Shown: piece after piece, positions 57,229 to 64,000 of the stretch
Layout: the number at the start of each line of letters is the position of its first letter
Position numbering within the stretch: position 1 is the first letter of the stretch
DNA from: Punica granatum
Lineage: Eukaryota; Streptophyta; Magnoliopsida; Myrtales; Lythraceae
Length of the DNA stretch: 64,000 bases
NCBI RefSeq assembly: GCF_007655135.1
Contig: NC_045134.1
Location: 15,086,982-15,150,981, forward strand
Direction: 5' to 3'
The notes under the pieces: model-generated
The model's database searches: none
What the model was told of the DNA's origin: nothing
The model's input: the letters and a program-made list of their open reading frames with translations, nothing else
Made by a program: the position numbers and the translations under genes

Positions 57229-60200
57229 TGCCAAAAAGTGATTAAGCTAATCACTTCTCCTCTTGCATGCTTCTCACTAGCTTTCTTCCTCTAGGAAATG
57301 CTCTCAACTCCATAGCCAAAAACCAACAAGCTTCAGCACTCCAAACCAAAATGAGAAAAATCGAAACAAATCCGAAGAGAGCCTTTAGTTCTTAAGTCCA
57401 AAGCTGATGTTCATCATCCCGACTTAAGTTCGGAATTTCTCAAACTCCATATCCCACTCATTTCAGACCCATGGAGTTCATTGGTGAACTTAGTTTTTCC
57501 ATTTGAAGTCTTTAAGTTATTGTTTCAGGTCATTTAGGTGATTTCAGGTGAAGACCGTGCTCTCGGGTGAACAGTACCCGAGCACGCCCACGTGCACACT
57601 CCCCAGCCATGCACTCCAGCACCCTCGCTCGTGCGTCCGAGCGCGCCTCGCCGCGCACGTCCGTCCGCACCCGTGCTCCCGTGCGCGTTCCCACGCTCGT
57701 ACGTCCCGGACGTCCCCTTGGCTTGCATGCACATGCACGTCTGTACGTCCTCGATGTCCACACGTCCGTGCTAACGCTCGCGCGCGCGCCTATGTCCTTG
57801 CCGCACCCGCCCGCGCTCCCGACCGCACGCTGAGCTCCCTCCCTACCGAGTCACCCAACTCTCAAACCCTTCCCCGATGCTTTCCTCGCATCCCGAGGCT
57901 AGGTGGAACATTCTCGACTTATAGGAGTTAGGGTTTTTACATTTGTTGTGTGTTTATGGAGTAATATGGTGTTTTAAGCATGTTTTGCTTGCAAGTCTAC
58001 ATTTTTATGCAATCTTATGTTATACCATGCATGTTAATCCTTGATTTACATGCTAGCATCTCGGGAAACACTTAGATCGTAGTTGAGAAAAACATTCCGA
58101 CCTGGGAAAGGCAAAGAGCTCACGGGTTACCCTCCATAAGAGGTGGCCGAATGCTCCTTTGCTCCTTTCGGGCAAGGAAAGAACTTCTTGACCCGATCCA
58201 AGTTCGATTCCCGAGTTTTCTCGTATTTTTCCACGTGCATGAAGTCGGTATTGTTTTATCGATTCCTTAAATAACATGTTTGTGCATGTTTGCATGTTTA
58301 GATGTGTTATTCAAATCATGGCAATACCAACTTTCATTTAATCATGTCATTTATCGTGTTTGTTGCTTGAGCATGCGAGAAATGATTCTAAACGAGAAGG
58401 GGAAACCTCGTGGAATCCTATTTGGGCCATGGGACCTCTCGACTTTCTCCAAGGAGAAGTGGCCGAGAGCCTCATAGACTCGTACGGGTTACACGAGACT
58501 TCCTCTCCCCGTTTTGAGTCCGTTCTCGGATTTTGTGCAATTCGCAATTTTAATAACTTCGCAAACACCGCATTGAGAACGTCTCTTTTAAGTAATATGC
58601 ATGGATTCACAATTCGGAGACCCTTTCGGGCCTATTAGGATTCGAGGATGTGTTTGGTCTTTCTTGACCGAATCATCCTCGGTTTTTCTTGACCCGTCTT
58701 AGTCTCCGATGCGCGAATCGTTTTCATAATTAATGCATTCAGCAATAACCTTAAGCATTAATTTCATGAACGAATTAATCGGGACGCTCACTTGGTTAAT
58801 TCATTCAACTTGAACAAATTTGCACAAATTGGACATTAATCTGTAACTCGCGTCGACGAATTACAAAATGGTGTTAGTGCTCTTTTCAAACTTCGCATGC
58901 CTTAAATTCGAAACACGCAACGCGATGTAACATGGATATCTAGGAGAAACTTGTGTGTTTTGACTTGACTTTACCTGATTTCAAGTAATTCAGGTTGGAA
59001 TAGAGAAGTTCCTTTTAGACCACTTCTGGATAGATCGACCAAATGTTTAGCTTTTACGGGGTTCTCGCATAACCCTGAAAGATCCAAGGAATTGGTCAAC
59101 ATTGGTTACAAGCCGAGGTGGCCCGTATTGCGTTGTTTCCCTTTTCTGAAAACACATTTTCAAATCAAGGGCAATAACATCATTTTCTGATTTGGCGACA
59201 TCATAGGGTTAGTTTGACAGAAACACGACGGTATTGGAATAGGAACGGGCTACTTGTTCAGGCGCAGGTTCATCTGCATTGCCCTTTTTATTCCCACTGA
59301 TGAGTTTCTGTCATCCTAGCATAGTTAGGATGCTAGTCAGGTGTTTTGTATCAAAACATGATCACTTGACTAATCTCTTCACACGACCTAACCAAACACT
59401 AGAAATGGTTAGGTGAAACTCTAGGTTCCAAACTTAGAGTCAAAATACAAGTTTTGGATCAATTCAGTGGTAATTCAGTGTCACAACACCGAATCACTGT
59501 AAAAGCAATCCACACACACGATACTTGACTACGAACATTCTGTTCGTCAGGTTCTCAAAAGCAAAGTCGAATGCTAAATATTTTGAACATGATTGGTTGT
59601 TTAGAATATGACATTTACTTGCAAAAACACATTTGGATTAATAACTTGCTAATTCATGTAAACCCGGCTAAACATGAACACCTTGCTTGTTATTAACATG
59701 TTGCTTGTTATTTTTCAGCACTTGTTTGCCATGCGGGTCGAGCTCGATCCCTAAGCCGAATAATAGGGTTCAACGCCCTAATCACCAATCACAGGGTCCA
59801 ACGCCCTAATCATCACTCACACGGTCCAACGCCCTATTCAGTGAGAGTGCATATCGAGTTTCAATTCTTCGATTTTTTCCTAAACTCACGGTGAGTTGTA
59901 GCGGAATAATATCCGAACGCGAGTTGACTAGAATTCGACCATTTGTAATTTGTATTTATTGTTTTCGAGAGCATTGTAAGGATTTCATTTTGTACATTTA
60001 TTCTGTAAGAATTCCAGTCGGTGAGCGAACGGTCCGAGAGTCAAATTAATCGAATCGGTCTAATGCTTGCCCAAAGGAAAGTAAATCCAAGATCTCGCGG
60101 TTTTGGTTCATGCAGGGATTCAACCTCCATGGTTCGACGAATTGTAACGCAAGATTGTGAACCAATTCCTTGACACACGGGTTTACTTCTTTCTCGACTT

Positions 60201-60322
60201 CTTAACTGATATCGTTTAATTCATCGAATTTCGGTGTCAAAACGTGCGAGCCGAGCGCAACCTAATTCACGCGGTAAATAATAAAAAATGCAAGCCTAGC
60301 AAACCAGAGTACCGAAAGGGCA

Positions 60323-60341
60323 TGCGGGATATAGGCCCGCG
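60323..60341 (+). other. Conserved LTR stem-loop 1 (loop ATATAGG)
   Basis: TGCGGG-ATATAGG-CCCGCG. Equivalent hairpins lie at 38176-38198, 44327-44345, 62146-62164 (plus strand) and 46909-46931, 30013-30035 (minus-strand LTRs). In the 62146 copy the stem is TGTGGG/CCCACA, a compensatory change. Confidence 0.55.
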
Positions 60342-60433
60342 CGTAACATGAACCCCCGAACTCGGACTTTCTGGTTCCGCACAGACCAATGCCTTAACAA
60401 CAACTAGGTGTTCCATAACCCTAGACCCGGGTA

Positions 60434-60473
60434 ACTTATCTGCCATCGACCTTCGGGTCGTAAAATGATAAGT
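60434..60473 (+). other. Conserved LTR stem-loop 2 (outer stem ACTTATC/GATAAGT)
   Basis: Outer stem ACTTATC pairs with GATAAGT; inner stem CGACC pairs with GGTCG. Also at 38289-38328 (plus) and 46777-46816 (minus). The LTR at 29769-34767 has ACTTGCC/GGCAAGT (29886-29925), with both sides changed together. It ends next to a GTGGCGACTCC-type motif. Confidence 0.55.
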
Positions 60474-62417
60474 GACGACTCCTTCTCACGCGTGTCCGTC
60501 ACACATCCCCATGAGAAGGTGGACACTCCTAAGCTGCGCGATTCAAAAGCGCGCATACGAGCCCTGACGAGAGTTCACATTCGGGTCCGTACAATGCCCT
60601 TTTAAAATTCACAATCTCAAAACACCGAGACACGTAACATGAATATCATTAGTGTGTAGGGAGCACTCGCATGCTATAACTTGAGTCCGGGCCCGATTTG
60701 AGGCGGCTCATGTTGAAGTGCACAAGTCCTCTTTGGATCTCTTCGTATCACGTGATCCCAATTTCACATATGCACCCCACATGCTTTATCGTCCAAAGGG
60801 CATAATCATCATTTCGTAATTCGCCGATATCCTAGGCATTGGGGAGATCGAAACACCTTGATCTATAGATGGAAAAGGGTGGCCCGTCCGGGTGCGAGTT
60901 TCATTCGCATGACCCATTTCATCCTCTATTCGGTGTTTCTATCGTCTTATCGTAGATTCGGTGGTTAGCATTGTCATTTCTGTTGCAAAACACGTAATAC
61001 TGGACTAAACATTTACTCGGCTTCTATGAACATTAGATAATGGCTAGGCGGAACTCTAAGTTCTAAATGTAGAGTCAAAACACGAGTTTGGTGTATTCAG
61101 TGAAACCGCAGTGCCATTAATAGAAAAAAGTCTTAAAATAAACCCACGCACATAGTTGACCTAGAATTACATACTAGTACATCCATTTGCTTGCCTAGGG
61201 TAGATAAATTGTTTGCCAAATAACCCCGGTTAATAACTGATTAAATCACGTAAACTTGGCTTAATACACAACTTGTCTGTATTTGTCTATATTTATCAGT
61301 TTTTGTCTGTTTTCATATGTTTCTATTAGTTTTTCTCTGTTTTCTATTATTGCTTGCTCATTTGTCGCGGTTCGAACCCGAACCCAAATGTTACACTTGT
61401 CACAGGGTCCAACACCTCAAACCATCAACCACGGGGTCCAACACCCCCATGTACACCGAGCGCGTGCAACCCGAGTGCGGAATAGGGTCTATCCCTGAGT
61501 CACCGCTCTACTCCGAGTAATGTCCGTGTGGAAGACGACTTGGATCGGGTGTGTGAATCGCGATTAGACATCACCCGAGAGCTCGAACAGTCCGATGGTT
61601 ATCATGAGAATCGATCGATTCTCGTGTCGCCCGTTGGTCTGTTTGGACCTGACCTCCGGCTTCTTGAGCCCGCGTTGTTTTAATTTATTTATCGGTCATT
61701 CAAAAAAGATCTCACGAAGATCCAAAGCGGAATATTGGCTCAATGCAAATCGTTCGGGATCCATTTACTTTATTCAATTGTACTTTGTAATTATTCGAGT
61801 GAATATTGTGAGGATTTCATTTGTACATTTATTCATTTGTAAGGATCCCCGATCGGCGAGCGAGAGGTTCGAGTGTCGAACCGGTCAAGTCGATCTATCG
61901 CTACTTAGAGATGAGTAAGCCCGAACACTCGCGGTCTCCGTTCGCGTAGGGAATCGATCACTACGGTTCGACGAACTGTAACGCGAAGATAGTGAACCGA
62001 TTCCTCGAGATGTAAGCATACCCTTCTTTCGAGGCCTTGGCTCGAAGCGATCATTTCACCGAATTTATGATGTCAAAACGGGCAAGGAGAGTGCAACCTA
62101 ATCCATGCAGTAAATAAATAATAAACGGCAAGCCTAGCAAGGGCCTGTGGGATATAAGCCCACACGTAATAGAACCCCCGAATTCGGAATTTTCGGTTCC
62201 GTACGACCAATGCCTTAGCAATTAGGTGTACCCCGTACTCCTAGACCCGGGGTAACTTACTGGCTCTCGACCTTCGGGTCGTAAAATGATAAGTGGCGAC
62301 TCCTTCTCACGTGCGTCCGTCGCGCGTCCCTAGGAAGGTGGACACTCCCAAGCTGCGTTTCGTAGGCACGCGCATTGCGCACCCCGACGAGATTAAAATT
62401 CGGGTGCTCACAATGAC

Positions 62418-62999
62418 CATCTTTTTCTATAATGATGGAATATTGACATTTGCTCTCTACAAAAAAGGATACATGGTGTTTTATAGTGAAGGGTTTCCTT
62501 ATATTTTTATGTTGAGAACCATGATATCGCAATGCACAGAGATGCAATACTAGCGTTCGCTGTTTACAACAAAGGACCCTTTTACCTACAGTGGCAGGTA
62601 TTCTCATTATGATATTTAAGGGCTCCAAAGATCATTACACACCTCTAGCTAATGTGACCATACTCCCCATGCCTCTCACAAGTGTTCTTAAAAAATATTG
62701 AAACTTACAAACAAGTTTACCTTCATTTTAGTTAAATACTCATACAAGAATAAAAAAGTACCTTACATAAAAGTAATCCTTCTTGTCCTCTGTTTAGATT
62801 TTTTTTTCCTTAATAAGGGGCCAGTTACCTGCCATACGGTACTCAAGAATGAGTTCAGGCTGAGCAAGATGAAAAGAGCCAAAGTGAGTAGAGCAAAACT
62901 TAAAGTCGAATCAATTGTTGAAAGCTCTACACCGAACTGACTCCAAAAATTCAAGGAATTTCCGGGATTGAACCTTCAGCGATTCACATAAGAGGAATC
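62418..62999. other. Right flank of the 35-kb insertion
   Basis: AT-rich. Motif copies at about 62451 and 62546 match copies at 27246 and 27364 on the other side. A short open stretch gives ILTFALYKKGYMVFYSEGF, which I do not recognise. Confidence 0.4.
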
Positions 63000-64000
63000 T
63001 TGCCAACTTCGAAGACAAGAAGGGTAAATGGAATAGAAGTTCATTGGAAAATAATACCGGAACCCAAGCTTGAGCTTCCATTTTTGAAGGTACGTTCAAT
63101 TGTTGGAGCAATATTTTTTGGTTTTAGGCATTTCAAAGCATGTGAAGATTCCATTAGCTCTACTATTCTTAAAGGAAGGCTAAGGGTATATGGAGAAGAA
63201 ACAAGTGTTCGAATGGAAACAATTTACCGAAGATTTTGTGTAGGAGGTTTGGGGATCAGGCGTTTACTGATACATTATAAGCTTTTTACGAGTTGAAGTA
63301 GTGGGGATCTGTAGATGAATATATGGAGAAATTTGAAGGCCCCGTGAATGGCTCGACATCCAAATTTAGGGAATGGCTTCTTCTTGACGAACTTCTTGGA
63401 TGACCTACATGATGAACTTGATGCTGTAGTTAAAAACCACTGGCCATCGGCTTATGATCGCCCCTACAGCTTAGCCAGAATCTGCACTGAATACCATTGA
63501 ATCCGTAAACAAAGTCTCTTTGCCCACCCTTCTTCCGTAGACAACAAAGACTAATCCAACTAATCATAAAAACCCAAACACCAAATATAGTCCACCACAA
63601 AGGAAGGACTCACCCTTATGCTATCATTATAAGGAGATATCCTTTCCTAGACATCGATGTCAAACCAAGCAAGTTCACTCTGTAGTAGGAAAGGAGGAGT
63701 GACAAGGGGAAGAAATAATGGAAGAAGGGACAGAAGATGTATGAGTGGATATATCTGTCAATATTTTGGCTAGTAATTTGTCATCAAACACAATTAGAGT
63801 CAAAGAATTGTGTAAAGGGAGGGATTATTATATTGATTGATAGTGGGAGTAGCTAATCAAGGTGATCAAGGAGGCCAAGTTGAAAGTGGAATCCACAACT
63901 CCCTTAATGGTGACAGTGGCTAATGAAGCAAGAATAGTTTGTAGAGCAAGATGTAGTAATTTTTTATGGGAAATGCAAGGCTTATATTTGTTGTTGATAT
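63000..64000 (+). pseudogene. Degenerate Ty3/gypsy gag-protease remnant (runs off window)
   Basis: Pieces of gag appear in several frames: LELPFL near 63080, EWKQFTEDFCV near 63210-63245, GSVDEYMEKFE near 63305-63340, then FLDDLHDELDAVV and a basic stretch to about 63500. A zinc-knuckle-like CYHY....PRHRC follows at about 63620-63660 (the second Cys is lost), then an aspartic-protease zone (IDSGS at about 63836-63850, PLMVTVANEARIV, FLWEMQG) reaching base 64000. Frameshifts and stops throughout show it is dead. The order gag, zinc knuckle, protease matches Ty3/gypsy. RT would lie beyond the window if present. Confidence 0.7.

Larger units (their letters stand above)
55608..60593 (+). mobile_element. 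Solo giant LTR, subfamily I
   Basis: It starts TGTCAGCACCCCATTTTGG and ends CACATTCGGGTCCGTACA; 4,986 bp. Perfect TSD ATGCC at 55603-55607 and 60594-60598. It is the cleanest subfamily I copy in the window, with a GC-rich central zone at 57580-57840. Confidence 0.85.
27419..62412 (+). mobile_element. 35-kb LTR retroelement with giant LTRs, filled with nested elements
   Basis: It starts TGTCAGCACT at 27419 and ends CGGGTGCTCACA at 62412. The 5 bp ATGAC occurs immediately outside both ends (27414-27418 and 62413-62417), so the whole block is one insertion event. It has a truncated 5' LTR (27419-45412), a reduced interior (45413-51964) and a 3' LTR (51965-62412). No gag, protease, RT or integrase motif was found. 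Giant non-coding LTRs with a non-coding interior match the definition of LARD elements. The PBS type and 3'-UTR tandem repeats also recall the Ty3/gypsy TAT/Ogre lineage, but lineage cannot be proved without pol. Confidence 0.8.
51965..62412 (+). repeat. 3' LTR of the 35-kb element, subfamily II (interrupted)
   Basis: It starts TGTCAGCACCCCATTTTGG and ends AAATTCGGGTGCTCACA. Without the solo LTR at 55608-60593 and one TSD copy it is about 5.46 kb. A TATA-like ccctataag lies at 53555. It preserves the empty sites for two insertions found in the 5' LTR and so is the reference for this family. No protein-coding region. Confidence 0.8.

Noticed and set aside
57530..57931. GC-rich overlapping frames on both strands, Arg/Ala-rich
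   Set aside because: They lie inside a solo LTR, in a CG-rich stretch where stops are rare on both strands. No domain recognised.

Overview
The window comes from a nuclear chromosome of a flowering plant, almost certainly a dicot. It holds one intact multi-exon gene with plant-type introns, surrounded by AT-rich intergenic DNA full of MITEs, a Helitron end, a hAT element and very large LTR retroelements. I cannot name the species. No prokaryotic features, rRNA, tRNA or CRISPR arrays were seen.

Layout. 1-2694: a minus-strand Ty3/gypsy-like array (LTR, gag remnant, polypurine tract, LTR, gag remnant) running off the left edge. 2695-5973: degenerate minus-strand sequence that includes the 5' part of a giant LTR; inside it lies a 101-bp mini-copy of the same LTR type with its own target-site duplication (TSD). 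6190-6830: a hAT-like element with an 8-bp TSD. About 8216-9117: a Helitron 3' end. 9118-15200: AT-rich spacer with microsatellites, two MITE families and SINE-like fragments. 15877-24658: a complete ABCC5/MRP5-type ABC transporter gene, 11 coding exons and 1519 codons by my splice model, with an AATAAA about 330 bp after the stop. 25825-27021: a large foldback (hairpin) element.

27419-62412: a single 35-kb retroelement insertion bounded by the TSD ATGAC. Its two LTRs (about 5 kb each, start TGTCAGCACC, no coding capacity) have been invaded by related giant LTRs. Four of these can be delimited as solo LTRs: 28205-38449, 29769-34767 (nested in the first), 39586-44590 and 55608-60593. Each has its own 5-bp TSD, one imperfect. 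A fifth, minus-strand LTR (46655-51138) is joined to a PBS-like site and leader. Two tandem-repeat arrays lie in what remains of the interior. No gag or pol was recognised anywhere in the block, so it behaves as a LARD-like (large retrotransposon derivative) family.

62413-64000: the old flank continues, ending in a degenerate plus-strand Ty3/gypsy gag-protease remnant that runs off the right edge.

The only confident host protein gene is the ABCC5-like transporter; Arabidopsis AtABCC5 is a tonoplast inositol hexakisphosphate (phytate) transporter. The most interesting non-gene signals are two conserved stem-loops with compensatory base changes near the 3' end of the giant LTRs, a PBS-like motif repeated beside one of them, the 101-bp mini-LTR, and the precise nesting order that can be read from TSDs and empty sites.
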